In this document: in pieces, positions 49,752 to 56,488 of the stretch
Position numbering within the stretch: position 1 is the first letter of the stretch
Layout of the letters: every line of letters starts with the position of its first letter
Notes under the pieces: generated by a model
Seen by the model: only the letters and a program-made list of their open reading frames with translations
What the model was told of the DNA's origin: nothing
Databases searched by the model: none
NCBI GenBank assembly: GCA_964398195.1
Contig: CAYNLW010000005.1
Location: 1 to 56,488, forward strand
DNA length: 56,488 nt
Origin: RFPI01 sp964398195
GTDB lineage: Bacteria > Pseudomonadota > Gammaproteobacteria > Burkholderiales > Methylophilaceae
Direction: 5' to 3'
Position numbers and translations under genes: made by a program

Positions 49752-50068
49752 ATGATATTTTGCAAACACTAGCGCAAGTATTAGAGCAAAGAAAATCTGC
49801 CAGTCCAGATAGTTCTTATGTTGCCAAGCTTTATCACAAAGGAATTAATTCAATAACTAAGAAGATAGGCGAGGAAGCAACGGAAACAATTATTGCTGCT
49901 AAAGATGGAGATCGTAATCAAATTGTTTATGAAACTGCAGATTTATGGTTTCATACTTTAGTGATGTTAAGTTATTTAGATATCAAGCCTAGTGAGGTGC
50001 TGCAAGAGTTGGCAAGGCGTGAGGGCATTTCGGGACTAGATGAAAAATCATCTAGAGAAAAAGATTAA
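49748..50068 (+). CDS. hisE: phosphoribosyl-ATP pyrophosphatase HisE
   Basis: An all-helical MazG-like pyrophosphatase acting in the second step of histidine synthesis. The metal-binding region GEEATETIIAAK and YETADLWFHTLVML are present. The length is 106. It overlaps hisI by four bases (ATGA) and is followed by the HIT gene after 18 bp. Confidence 0.93.
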   Translation: MNDILQTLAQVLEQRKSASPDSSYVAKLYHKGINSITKKIGEEATETIIAAKDGDRNQIVYETADLWFHTLVMLSYLDIKPSEVLQELARREGISGLDEKSSREKD

Positions 50069-50086
50069 TTCTAGATTTGGAAATAA

Positions 50087-50428
50087 ATGATGTCAGATGA
50101 TTGTATTTTTTGTAAAATAATCAACGGCAATATCCCCTCGAAAAAAATTTTCGAGGATAGCGATTTGATGGCATTTCATGATATCCGTCCAATCGCACCT
50201 GTGCATTTTTTGATAATTCCGAAAATGCATATTGAATCACTGAATCACTTTGATGCGACACATCAGGATTTATTAGGTAAGATGGTGTTGTTGGCACCAA
50301 AGCTTGCAAAAGATTTTGGTCTCAAGGGTTTCAGAACGATTATTAATACTGGACATGAAGGCGGGCAAGAAGTCTTTCATATGCATGTTCATGTATTTGG
50401 TGGCGGTGCAAATTTACCTAAAACATAA
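50087..50428 (+). CDS. HIT family nucleotide-binding protein (HinT-like)
   Basis: A histidine-triad purine nucleoside phosphoramidase-like protein. The triad HMHVHVFGG is at the C-terminus and the zinc-like CIFCKI is at the N-terminus. The length is 113 (112 from the second ATG at 50090). The place after hisE is standard in betaproteobacteria. A hairpin with a 9-bp stem (cctcgaaaa / ttttcgagg, 50136-50156) lies in its coding sequence. Confidence 0.92.
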   Translation: MMSDDCIFCKIINGNIPSKKIFEDSDLMAFHDIRPIAPVHFLIIPKMHIESLNHFDATHQDLLGKMVLLAPKLAKDFGLKGFRTIINTGHEGGQEVFHMHVHVFGGGANLPKT

Positions 50429-50461
50429 CTTAACTTAAATATTTAACTTAGGAGTACAAAA

Positions 50462-50914
50462 ATGAGTTTTCCAATCTGGCTATTAGTTGTTTTACTCGCA
50501 GTAGTATTGGTAATTTTTGGTTCTAGAAAAATGCGTAATTCAAACAACGCAAGTGGTGCAGCTAGAGCATACAAAGATGCAGCAAAAGATAATGCAGCAC
50601 CAGCACAAAATGCTAGCGCTTCTGCATCGATTGCTACAGCTTCTAGTGCTAAGAAACCAGCAGCAAAAAAACCAGCAGCTAAAAAACCTGCTGCTAAAAA
50701 ACCAGCAGTTAAAAAAGCCGCTGCTAAACCAGCCGCTAAGAAACCAGCCGCTAAGAAACCAGCAGCAAAGAAGCCAGCAGCTAAAAAAGCAGTCGCTAAG
50801 CCTGTAGCAAAAGTTGCGGCAAAACCAGCCGCTAAGAAACCTGCTGCTAAGAAGCCAGCTGCGAAAAAGCCTGCAGCAAAGAAACCAGCAGCTAAAAAAC
50901 CAGCCGCTAAATAA
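50462..50914 (+). CDS. TatA-like membrane anchor fused to a Lys-Ala-Pro histone H1-like tail
   Basis: Sits where tatA normally stands, after the HIT gene. Residues 4-19 are a single membrane helix ending in the TatA hinge FG (19-20) followed by SRKMRN. Residues 32-43 (GAARAYKDAAKD) match the end of the TatA amphipathic helix, with Tyr37 where TatA has Phe. The part between is shortened, and the polar residue of the TatA membrane helix (Gln8 in E. coli) is not present. From residue 63 to 150 the protein is an almost pure repeat of Ala-Lys-Lys-Pro-Ala, like bacterial H1-like DNA-binding proteins. tatB and tatC do not follow. It could still be a TatA, or a membrane-bound polycation with another job. 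A good ribosome binding site (AGGAG) precedes it, and a terminator follows. Confidence 0.7.
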   Translation: MSFPIWLLVVLLAVVLVIFGSRKMRNSNNASGAARAYKDAAKDNAAPAQNASASASIATASSAKKPAAKKPAAKKPAAKKPAVKKAAAKPAAKKPAAKKPAAKKPAAKKAVAKPVAKVAAKPAAKKPAAKKPAAKKPAAKKPAAKKPAAK

Positions 50915-50972
50915 TCGTTTTTAGCTAACTTTTTAGCGCTCACGAAGTTGGTGCTAAAGCTAAAAATCATTC

Positions 50973-51015
50973 AATCGGGGTCTTTACAATTGAGTAGATG
51001 ACCCCGATTTTTTTT
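50973..51015 (+). terminator. intrinsic terminator after the tatA-like gene
   Basis: aatcggggtc (50973-50982) pairs with gaccccgatt (51000-51009) across a 17-nt loop, followed by a T-run to 51015. It separates the his/HIT/tatA-like unit from nif3 and the pet operon. Confidence 0.88.
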
Positions 51016-51119
51016 GTCGAAGTAGATAGCCAGCAAGCTAAATAATTTTTAAAAATTTATAACAAGAATTTAGCCCATGCTATTTTTAATTTGCGCAATT
51101 TTTCAAACAGGTCATCGCT

Positions 51120-51866
51120 ATGCATATTAATTCCATCATCGAATACTGTGATCAATTACTCGATAGCAAACGATTTAATGATTACTGCCCAAATGGTTTG
51201 CAAGTGCATGGTCGAGATGAAGTAAAAAAAATTGTCGCTGGTGTTACGGCGAGTTTAGATTTTTTACATCACGCTGTTCAGCAAGGTGCTGATACTGTAT
51301 TAGTGCATCATGGTTATTTTTGGAAAAACGAAAATGCCACCATCGTTGGACTTAAGAAAAAAAGAATCGAATTTTTATTAGCGCATCATATTAATTTAAT
51401 TGCCTATCATTTGCCTTTAGATGCTCATGCTGAATTTGGTAATAATGTGCAACTTGCAAAAAGATTAGATTTGCATATTGATGGATGTCTGCCACAACAA
51501 AATCTAGTTTTATTAGGACGCTTAGCGCAAGCAATGACATTAGCGGATTTCTGTCAACTTATTCAACAACGCTTAAATCGTCAGCCGCTATTGATTGGCG
51601 AGCCGAATAAACTGGTGAAGAATATCGCTTGGTGCACTGGCGCTGCACAATCTTATTTCAATGACGCACTTTCTGCTGATATCGATGTCTATCTGAGCGG
51701 AGAAATTTCTGAGAACACAGTGCATACTGCTAGAGAGTCAGGAGTGGCTTATATATGTGCTGGCCATCATGCTACTGAGCGTTATGGTGTGCAGGCATTG
51801 GCAGCACATTTATCTGAACGCTTCGCGCTAAATAGCTGTTTTATCGATATCGATAATCCTGTCTAG
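51120..51866 (+). CDS. Nif3-like dinuclear metal center protein (YbgI family)
   Basis: A hexameric ring protein with a two-metal centre; the biochemical role is debated, with proposals including GTP cyclohydrolase-like and metal-insertion functions. The opening LLDSKRFNDYCPNGLQVHG and the metal motif LVHHGYFWKNE are typical, with further ligands in CAGHHATERYGVQ. The length is 248. It stands in its usual betaproteobacterial position before petA, here with degQ and tatBC missing between. Confidence 0.9.
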   Translation: MHINSIIEYCDQLLDSKRFNDYCPNGLQVHGRDEVKKIVAGVTASLDFLHHAVQQGADTVLVHHGYFWKNENATIVGLKKKRIEFLLAHHINLIAYHLPLDAHAEFGNNVQLAKRLDLHIDGCLPQQNLVLLGRLAQAMTLADFCQLIQQRLNRQPLLIGEPNKLVKNIAWCTGAAQSYFNDALSADIDVYLSGEISENTVHTARESGVAYICAGHHATERYGVQALAAHLSERFALNSCFIDIDNPV

Positions 51867-51890
51867 TCAGGCGTTTGAGCGCCCAAAGGG

Positions 51891-51919
51891 TTTAAGTTTT
51901 TACGCTAACCCTGTAAAAT
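51891..51919 (+). promoter_or_regulatory. possible promoter of the pet operon
   Basis: TAAAAT (51914-51919) has five of six -10 bases; a weak -35-like TTTAAG (51891-51896) lies 17 bp upstream. The -35 match is poor, so this is tentative. Confidence 0.35.
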
Positions 51920-51940
51920 ATCAGATTAGGTTAAATCTAA

Positions 51941-51956
51941 AGCTGAGTTCTCAGCT
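51941..51956 (+). repeat. palindrome in the petA leader
   Basis: agctgagttctcagct: arms of seven complementary bases around a central TT, 21 nt before the petA ATG. A second small inverted repeat (agatt/aatct) lies just upstream. It could be a hairpin in the leader or a binding site for a dimeric regulator. Confidence 0.6.
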
Positions 51957-51977
51957 CTTCAAAATTTAGGGATTTAT

Positions 51978-52574
51978 ATGGCAAATCAGGAAGTTGATAG
52001 AAGTAAACGCAGATTTTTACTTGCGGCTACTTCTGTGGCTGGTGGTGTGGCAGCGGCCGCTGTCGCAGTTCCTTTTATTTCAAGTATGTTACCTAGTGAA
52101 CGCGCCAAAGCGGCAGGTGCGCCAGTAGAAGTAGATATCAGCAAAATTGAGCCAGGTGCGATTTTGACTGTTGAATGGCGTGGTAAGCCGGTTTGGATAG
52201 TTAATCGTACACAGGACATGATTGATGGTCTAAAGGGTCATGTAGGCAATCTGTCTGACCCGCAACTAGAAGTCACCACACAGCAGCCTGATTATTGTAA
52301 GAACCCTACCCGTTCAGTTAAGCCCAACATTATGGTGATGGTGGGTATTTGCACGCACTTGGGTTGTTCGCCATCGCCTAAGTTACAAACCGGTGCTGAT
52401 ATGGGTGCGGATTGGCCGGGAGGTTTCTTCTGTCCATGTCATGGCTCTAAATTTGATTTAGCTGGTCGCGTGTTTAAAGGCTCGCCAGCACCAACAAATC
52501 TGATTGTTCCGCCACACGAATATGTTGCTGATAATCTTCTCGTGATTGGTAAAGATGCTAAAGGAGTTGCTTAA
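51978..52574 (+). CDS. petA: ubiquinol-cytochrome c reductase iron-sulfur subunit (Rieske)
   Basis: The Rieske protein of the bc1 complex. The [2Fe-2S] ligands are in CTHLGC (125-130) and CPCHG (152-156). The N-terminus has SKRRFLL (9-15) before the membrane helix, a Tat-type signal that stays as anchor. The motif can be read with Lys-Arg or Arg-Arg as the twin pair. SERAKAAGAPVEVD is the typical segment after the helix. The length is 198. Overlap with petB (TAATG) starts the petABC operon. Confidence 0.95.
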   Translation: MANQEVDRSKRRFLLAATSVAGGVAAAAVAVPFISSMLPSERAKAAGAPVEVDISKIEPGAILTVEWRGKPVWIVNRTQDMIDGLKGHVGNLSDPQLEVTTQQPDYCKNPTRSVKPNIMVMVGICTHLGCSPSPKLQTGADMGADWPGGFFCPCHGSKFDLAGRVFKGSPAPTNLIVPPHEYVADNLLVIGKDAKGVA

Positions 52575-53860
52575 TGTCTGCTGACAAGCAAAACAAATTA
52601 ATCGCCTGGATAGATGATCGCTTTCCGCTGTCGTCTAATCTAAAAACCCATTTAACTGAATACTACGCGCCAAAAAACTTTAACTTTTGGTATTTCTTTG
52701 GCTCGCTAGCCTTGCTGGTGCTAGTCATTCAAATTGTCACAGGCATATTCCTGACCATGAATTACAAACCCGAGGCTTCCTTAGCATTTGCCTCAGTGGA
52801 ATACATCATGCGCGATGTTTCTTGGGGGCGCATTATCCGCTATATGCACTCTACCGGCGCGTCCATGTTTTTTGTGGTGGTATATCTGCATATGTTCCGT
52901 GGACTTATGTATGGCTCTTACCGAACACCGCGTGAATTAATCTGGTTGTTTGGCGTAGGCATCTTCTTGGTATTAATGGGTGAAGCCTTCTTTGGTTACC
53001 TATTACCTTGGGGACAAATGTCTTACTGGGGTGCGCAAGTGATTATTAATTTGTTTACTTCCATTCCATTTATAGGCCCAGATATTTCGCTCTGGATACG
53101 TGGCGATTACACTGTTTCTGATGCCACATTGAACCGCTTCTTTGCATTCCATGTGATTGCCTTGCCCTTGGTGTTATTAGGGTTGGTGGTAGCACACTTA
53201 ATCGCTTTGCACGAAGTGGGTTCAAATAATCCTGATGGCATAGAAATCAAAAAGAAAAAAGATCCTAATACAGGAATCCCATTAGATGGTATTCCGTTCC
53301 ACCCTTATTACACGGTGAAAGACTTGGTCGGGGTAGTCGTGTTCTTGATGGTATTTTCGGTGATTATCTTCTTTGCGCCTGAAATGGGCGGTTATTTCCT
53401 AGAAGCCAATAACTTTATTCCCGCTGACCCGCTTAAGACGCCACCGCACATCGCACCGGTTTGGTATTTCACGCCGTATTACTCAATTTTACGCGCGGTG
53501 CCGCCCATTCTTAACTCGCAATTCCCTGGAGTGGCTGCCATGGGGCTGTCAGTTATTGGCTTTGCTTTCCTGCCTTGGCTAGATAAGAGCCCAGTCAAAT
53601 CCATACGCTATCGCGGTAATCTGTATAAAGCTTGGTTAGCCGCCTTTGTAGTTAGCTTTATAGTGCTTGGCTATTTGGGTACTGAGCCGTCTAATGTTTG
53701 GGGTCAATTTGATACTGCGACATGGATAGTCGGGGGCGCAGATCGTGCCACTGTGGTAGCAAGATTATTTAGTGTGATTTATTTCGCGTTCTTTATCCTG
53801 ATGCCTTGGTTTAGTAAAAAGGATAAAACCAAACGTGTGCCTGATAGGGTGACTGCATAA
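52574..53860 (+). CDS. petB: cytochrome b subunit of the bc1 complex
   Basis: The membrane core of the bc1 complex, binding two b hemes and both quinol sites. Paired histidine ligands are in YMHSTGASMFFVVVYLHMF (13 residues between) and FHVIALPLVLLGLVVAHLI (14 between). GYLLPWGQMSYWG belongs to the Qo side and a PEWY-like segment appears as PVWYFTPYY. The length is 428. Start and stop overlap petA and petC by one base each. Confidence 0.95.
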   Translation: MSADKQNKLIAWIDDRFPLSSNLKTHLTEYYAPKNFNFWYFFGSLALLVLVIQIVTGIFLTMNYKPEASLAFASVEYIMRDVSWGRIIRYMHSTGASMFFVVVYLHMFRGLMYGSYRTPRELIWLFGVGIFLVLMGEAFFGYLLPWGQMSYWGAQVIINLFTSIPFIGPDISLWIRGDYTVSDATLNRFFAFHVIALPLVLLGLVVAHLIALHEVGSNNPDGIEIKKKKDPNTGIPLDGIPFHPYYTVKDLVGVVVFLMVFSVIIFFAPEMGGYFLEANNFIPADPLKTPPHIAPVWYFTPYYSILRAVPPILNSQFPGVAAMGLSVIGFAFLPWLDKSPVKSIRYRGNLYKAWLAAFVVSFIVLGYLGTEPSNVWGQFDTATWIVGGADRATVVARLFSVIYFAFFILMPWFSKKDKTKRVPDRVTA

Positions 53861-54567
53861 TGAAAAAACTTGTGTATTTATTTGCTTTTCTGTTCAGTGC
53901 GTGGGCTATGGCGAGCGAACATGTGGCGCTCGATCATGCACCGATAGATCCCAATAACCAAGCCTCTTTGCAAAGGGGCGCCAAGTACTTTGTCAATTAC
54001 TGTTTGAATTGCCATAGTGCCGCTTCAATGCGCTATAACCGATTGATGGATATTGGTTTGTCCGAAGCGCAAATCAAAAACAACTTGCTTTTTGCCAGTG
54101 AAAAAGTTGGCGATACCATGAATGTAGCCATGCAAAAAGCAGATGCTAAAGTTTGGTTTGGCGCTGCCCCACCAGATTTATCAGTTGAAGCGAGAGCGCG
54201 AGGCGCAGATTGGTTATATACCTATTTGCGAGGTTTTTATCGTGATAGCAGCAGACCAACTGGGTGGAATAATGTGGCCTTCGATAAAGTCGCCATGCCC
54301 CATGTGTTATGGCAATTGCAGGGTCAGCAAGTATTGCAAACAGACCCTCAGCATCATTCCCAGCGTTTAGTGCTGGATAAGCCTGGTAGCTTGTCGCCAG
54401 CGCAATATGATTTGATGGTGGCAGATATCGTTAATTATCTGGTGTATATGTCAGAACCATATAAACAACAAGACAAGCGCTTGGGCTTACTAGTGTTGGG
54501 CTTCTTAGCGGTCTTGCTAGTGCTGACATATTTGCTTAAAAAAGAATTCTGGAAAGATCTGGATTAA
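53860..54567 (+). CDS. petC: cytochrome c1 subunit of the bc1 complex
   Basis: The c-type heme subunit that passes electrons to soluble cytochromes such as cytochrome c4. Signal peptide about 1-18; heme site CLNCH at 48-52; methionine ligand probably in VAMPHVLWQLQG; C-terminal membrane anchor near 205-225 followed by KKEFWKDLD. The length is 235. Maturation would depend on the ResB/CcsA system in this window. Confidence 0.94.
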   Translation: MKKLVYLFAFLFSAWAMASEHVALDHAPIDPNNQASLQRGAKYFVNYCLNCHSAASMRYNRLMDIGLSEAQIKNNLLFASEKVGDTMNVAMQKADAKVWFGAAPPDLSVEARARGADWLYTYLRGFYRDSSRPTGWNNVAFDKVAMPHVLWQLQGQQVLQTDPQHHSQRLVLDKPGSLSPAQYDLMVADIVNYLVYMSEPYKQQDKRLGLLVLGFLAVLLVLTYLLKKEFWKDLD

Positions 54568-54584
54568 ATATTTAATTGGCGGGC

Positions 54585-54602
54585 TGGCCGCTGTGGCGGC
54601 CA
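54585..54602 (+). terminator. GC-rich hairpin between petC and sspA (weak terminator or attenuator)
   Basis: tggccgc and gcggcca flank a 4-nt loop. A T-rich run (ctttattttt) begins about 6 nt later, so the spacing is poor for a full terminator. It may reduce transcription into sspA. Confidence 0.4.
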
Positions 54603-54633
54603 TCTCGCTTTATTTTTGGTGGAGAACAAAATT

Positions 54634-55236
54634 ATGATGACTTTATATTCTGGAACCGTAGATCCATACAGCCACCGTTGCCGCATTGTGTTATTTGAAA
54701 AAGGTATGGATTTTCAGGTCATCGATGTTGACCTCGCCAATAAGCCAGAAGATTTGGCGGTGATTAATCCTTACAATTCAGTGCCAGTGCTGGTAGAGCG
54801 CGATTTAGTGCTGCAGCAAGCGAATATTATTAATGAATATATCGACGAGCGCTTTCCGCATCCGCAGTTGATGCCGGCAGATCCTGTGATGCGATCCAAA
54901 GCGCGATTGGGATTATTTGAGATGGAGCGTGATTTATATCAATTGGTTGATGAAATCGAAGCAAATCCAGATAGCAAAGCAGCTGATAAAGCGCGCGTCA
55001 TGATACGCGATACGCTGAGCCAATTAGTGCCCATCTTTACTAAGCAAGAATATATCCTTGGAGATGACTTTTCTATGCTAGATGTGGCCATTTCTCCATT
55101 GTTATGGCGCTTGGGACACTATGGCATTGAATTACCTAAGCAGGCAGCGCCTTTGCTTAAATATGCAGAGCGTATTTTCTCGCGCCCTGCTTATATCGAA
55201 GCGATGACGCCATCCGAAAAAGCGATGCGCAAGTAA
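54634..55236 (+). CDS. sspA: stringent starvation protein A (SspA)
   Basis: A glutathione S-transferase-fold protein that binds RNA polymerase and alters transcription in stress in E. coli. The N-terminal thioredoxin-like domain begins MMTLYSGTVDPYSHRCRIVLFEKG and includes NPYNSVPVLVERD; the C-terminal helical domain follows. An in-frame GTG at 54616 lies within the GGTGGAG ribosome binding site, so the ATG at 54634 (or the next codon) is the likely start, giving 200 residues. It is followed by sspB after 19 bp. Confidence 0.92.
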   Translation: MMTLYSGTVDPYSHRCRIVLFEKGMDFQVIDVDLANKPEDLAVINPYNSVPVLVERDLVLQQANIINEYIDERFPHPQLMPADPVMRSKARLGLFEMERDLYQLVDEIEANPDSKAADKARVMIRDTLSQLVPIFTKQEYILGDDFSMLDVAISPLLWRLGHYGIELPKQAAPLLKYAERIFSRPAYIEAMTPSEKAMRK

Positions 55237-55255
55237 ACTTCTTGCAACGCGACTC

Positions 55256-55663
55256 ATGAATCCTCTGCGCCCCTATTTTGTTCGAGCTGTGCATGAATGG
55301 TGCTTAGATAATGCCTATACCCCATATTTGATGGTGGTGGTAGATGAACAAACGCAAGTGCCTATGGATTTTGTGCAAAACGGTGAGATCGTGCTTAATT
55401 TAAGCGCTAAAGCGGTAGGCAACTTAGTGATTAGCAATCAAGATATTTCTTTCTCAGCGCGCTTTAGTGGCGTTCCTCACCATCTATATATCCCTATGAC
55501 CAATGTGACAGGGATATACGCCAAGGAAACCGGCCAGGGCATGTTCTTTGAAGCAAGCCCTGCGCAACCCGCATCCACAGAGGGTGAGCAGTCAGCTGAG
55601 CAACCCGCACAGAAAAAAAATTCAGCTAAGGCTAAAAAAAATCATTTAAAGCTGATAAAATAA
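55256..55663 (+). CDS. sspB: ClpXP adaptor SspB
   Basis: SspB delivers ssrA-tagged peptides to ClpXP. The N-terminal tag-binding domain (about 1-100) shows RPYFVRAVHEWCLDNAYTPYL and VLNLSAKAVGNL. The C-terminal part is a flexible linker rich in Gln/Ala/Lys, ending in a basic-hydrophobic KKNHLKLIK, which serves as the ClpX-binding tail in the family. The length is 135. It forms a unit with sspA. Confidence 0.9.
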   Translation: MNPLRPYFVRAVHEWCLDNAYTPYLMVVVDEQTQVPMDFVQNGEIVLNLSAKAVGNLVISNQDISFSARFSGVPHHLYIPMTNVTGIYAKETGQGMFFEASPAQPASTEGEQSAEQPAQKKNSAKAKKNHLKLIK

Positions 55664-55679
55664 CGCCTCTTTTCGGTAA

Positions 55680-55755
55680 GCCGGATTAGCTCAGTTGGTA
55701 GAGCAGCGCACTTGTAATGCGAAGGTCGTCAGTTCGATTCCGACATCCGGCACCA
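55680..55755 (+). tRNA. tRNA-Thr (anticodon TGT)
   Basis: A full cloverleaf of 76 nt with encoded CCA: acceptor gccggat / atccggc, anticodon loop cttgtaa giving TGT, and T-loop gttcgattc. The anticodon stem has one mismatch at its outer pair (G-A). It follows sspB by 16 bp. Confidence 0.96.
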
Positions 55756-55796
55756 TTCTTAATCGTTTTATACCCTGCATTAAATTGCCATGTTTT

Positions 55797-55831
55797 ACAC
55801 ATTTCAGCGTCAAAACGCACTGAAATTGTGT
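55797..55831. repeat. imperfect inverted repeat between tRNA genes
   Basis: acacatttcagcgt pairs with acgcactgaaattgtgt through a stem with small bulges and a short A-rich loop. No T-run follows. It is in a 251-nt gap between tRNA-Thr and tRNA-Tyr, where no gene was seen. Confidence 0.55.
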
Positions 55832-55963
55832 ATTGCTAATAATTTGCTATTGCCAGTGAATCGCGTGATTACATTTGCTTTTGGCTAAGGCAATTTCGGC
55901 CAAATGAATAAAACATGGTGGTTAACTGGCTAAGACTAGCAGGCAGATTTTGCGTGATGTTGT

Positions 55964-55992
55964 TTGACAACCACAGCAATCCGTATCATAAT
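55964..55992 (+). promoter_or_regulatory. sigma70 promoter of the tRNA-Tyr/Gly/Thr-tuf unit
   Basis: A perfect TTGACA (55964-55969) and CATAAT (55987-55992, five of six) are separated by exactly 17 bp. The GC-rich stretch cgcggg just after the -10 looks like a stringent-control discriminator, as expected for tRNA and tuf genes. tRNA-Tyr begins at 56007. Confidence 0.8.
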
Positions 55993-56006
55993 CGCGGGTT
56001 CGTTTG

Positions 56007-56091
56007 GGAGGGGTGGCCGAGTGGTTAAAGGCGACGGACTGTAAATCCGTTCTCTCAGAGTACGAAGGTTCGAATCCTTCCCCCTCCACCA
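56007..56091 (+). tRNA. tRNA-Tyr (anticodon GTA)
   Basis: A class II tRNA of 85 nt with a long variable arm and encoded CCA. Acceptor ggagggg / cccctcc; anticodon GTA at 56041-56043 in loop ctgtaaa. Confidence 0.97.
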
Positions 56092-56131
56092 ATAAAATTT
56101 TTAAGGCTTAAGCTGAGCTGATTGCGGTTTT

Positions 56132-56205
<74 letters not shown>

Positions 56206-56243
56206 AAGCGCGAAATCATCTGAGGCATTAGCAATGAAGAATT

Positions 56244-56318
<75 letters not shown>

Positions 56319-56433
56319 CGAGTGGTGCTTGGTAGATGGTGTTACTAGATGGTGCGTAAATGCTTATGTATTATCGATGCACTTAATTTTGATAGATATT
56401 TAGCTAATTTATTTTTGTAAGAGGAAATACATT

Positions 56434-56488
56434 ATGGCGAAAGGCAAATTTGAACGTACCAAGCCACACGTGAACGTTGGTACGATTG
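56434..56488 (+). CDS. tuf: elongation factor Tu, 5' end only
   Basis: The first 18 codons (MAKGKFERTKPHVNVGTI) match the start of EF-Tu; the gene is cut by the window end. GAGGAAA precedes the ATG. EF-Tu carries aminoacyl-tRNA to the ribosome. Its place after four tRNA genes is the typical tufB arrangement, so it probably shares their promoter. Confidence 0.97.
   Translation, partial: MAKGKFERTKPHVNVGTI

Noticed and set aside
50640..50914. Repeated DNA units in the tatA-like gene that might suggest a CRISPR-like or satellite array.
   Set aside because: The repeats are 15-bp codon repeats for AAKKP within an open frame, without spacers.
50443..50970. A 175-residue open frame on the minus strand, rich in AAGFLAAGF repeats, opposite the tatA-like gene.
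   Set aside because: It is the mirror of the Lys-Ala-Pro codon repeat on the plus strand and runs into the terminator; it has no family features.

Overview
The window is chromosomal DNA of a methylotrophic betaproteobacterium, most likely of the family Methylophilaceae (order Nitrosomonadales). Two things point there. The gene order mlaFEDCB - ABC exporter - bolA - murA - hisGDCBHAFIE - HIT - tatA-like - nif3 - petABC - sspAB is a betaproteobacterial backbone. A 3-hexulose-6-phosphate synthase gene (hps), the formaldehyde-fixing enzyme of the ribulose monophosphate cycle, sits inside the his cluster. Base composition is moderate and most genes are tightly packed. No phage, transposase, rRNA operon or CRISPR array was seen.

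Layout: 0.2-2.9 kb holds moaC, divergent from a BepA-like periplasmic metalloprotease gene and an orphan soxYZ pair. 3-9.4 kb holds a FAD-dependent oxidoreductase and hda (minus strand), facing purM, two tandem DUF3108 genes and rsmB. 9.5-15.6 kb holds a glutamate-type symporter, an RND efflux pump with its adaptor, and ampD. 15.7-21.5 kb holds a Na/Ca-exchanger-like protein, an RDD protein, lptGF, pepA and holC. 21.5-23 kb is a gene-poor, AT-rich stretch with gcvH and an unrecognised 161-residue protein. 23-31 kb holds an S11 endopeptidase, topA, ttcA, a folM-like reductase, a MidA-type methyltransferase, trmB and engB. 31.1-35.1 kb is a cytochrome c module: a diheme cytochrome c4 followed by System II maturation proteins ResB and CcsA. 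35.2-35.9 kb has a lone type IV pilin-like gene behind a strong hairpin that covers its ribosome binding site. 36-41.3 kb is the Mla lipid transport operon, a YadGH-type exporter, bolA and grxD. 41.3-50.4 kb is murA and the complete histidine pathway, interrupted by hps. 50.5-55.7 kb holds a chimeric TatA/histone-H1-like gene, nif3, the cytochrome bc1 operon and sspAB. 55.7-56.5 kb carries four tRNA genes leading into tuf, which is cut by the window end.

How the genes work together: the cytochrome c4, its maturation system and bc1 form parts of one respiratory chain. The hps gene has its own sigma70-type promoter overlapping the hisC stop codon, and a perfect terminator only 19 nt before hisB. 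It therefore reads as a self-contained, highly expressed cassette, and transcription of hisBHAFIE must either read through that terminator or start inside hps. The usual tatB, tatC and degQ neighbours of this locus are missing. In place of an ordinary tatA stands a TatA-like membrane anchor with a long Lys-Ala-Pro tail, although SoxY and the Rieske protein encoded in the same window look like Tat substrates. These points, the pilin hairpin, the leader terminator of cytochrome c4 and several short tandem repeats just after stop codons are the most interesting observations. All functional names rest on motif reading and memory of families; no database search was possible.
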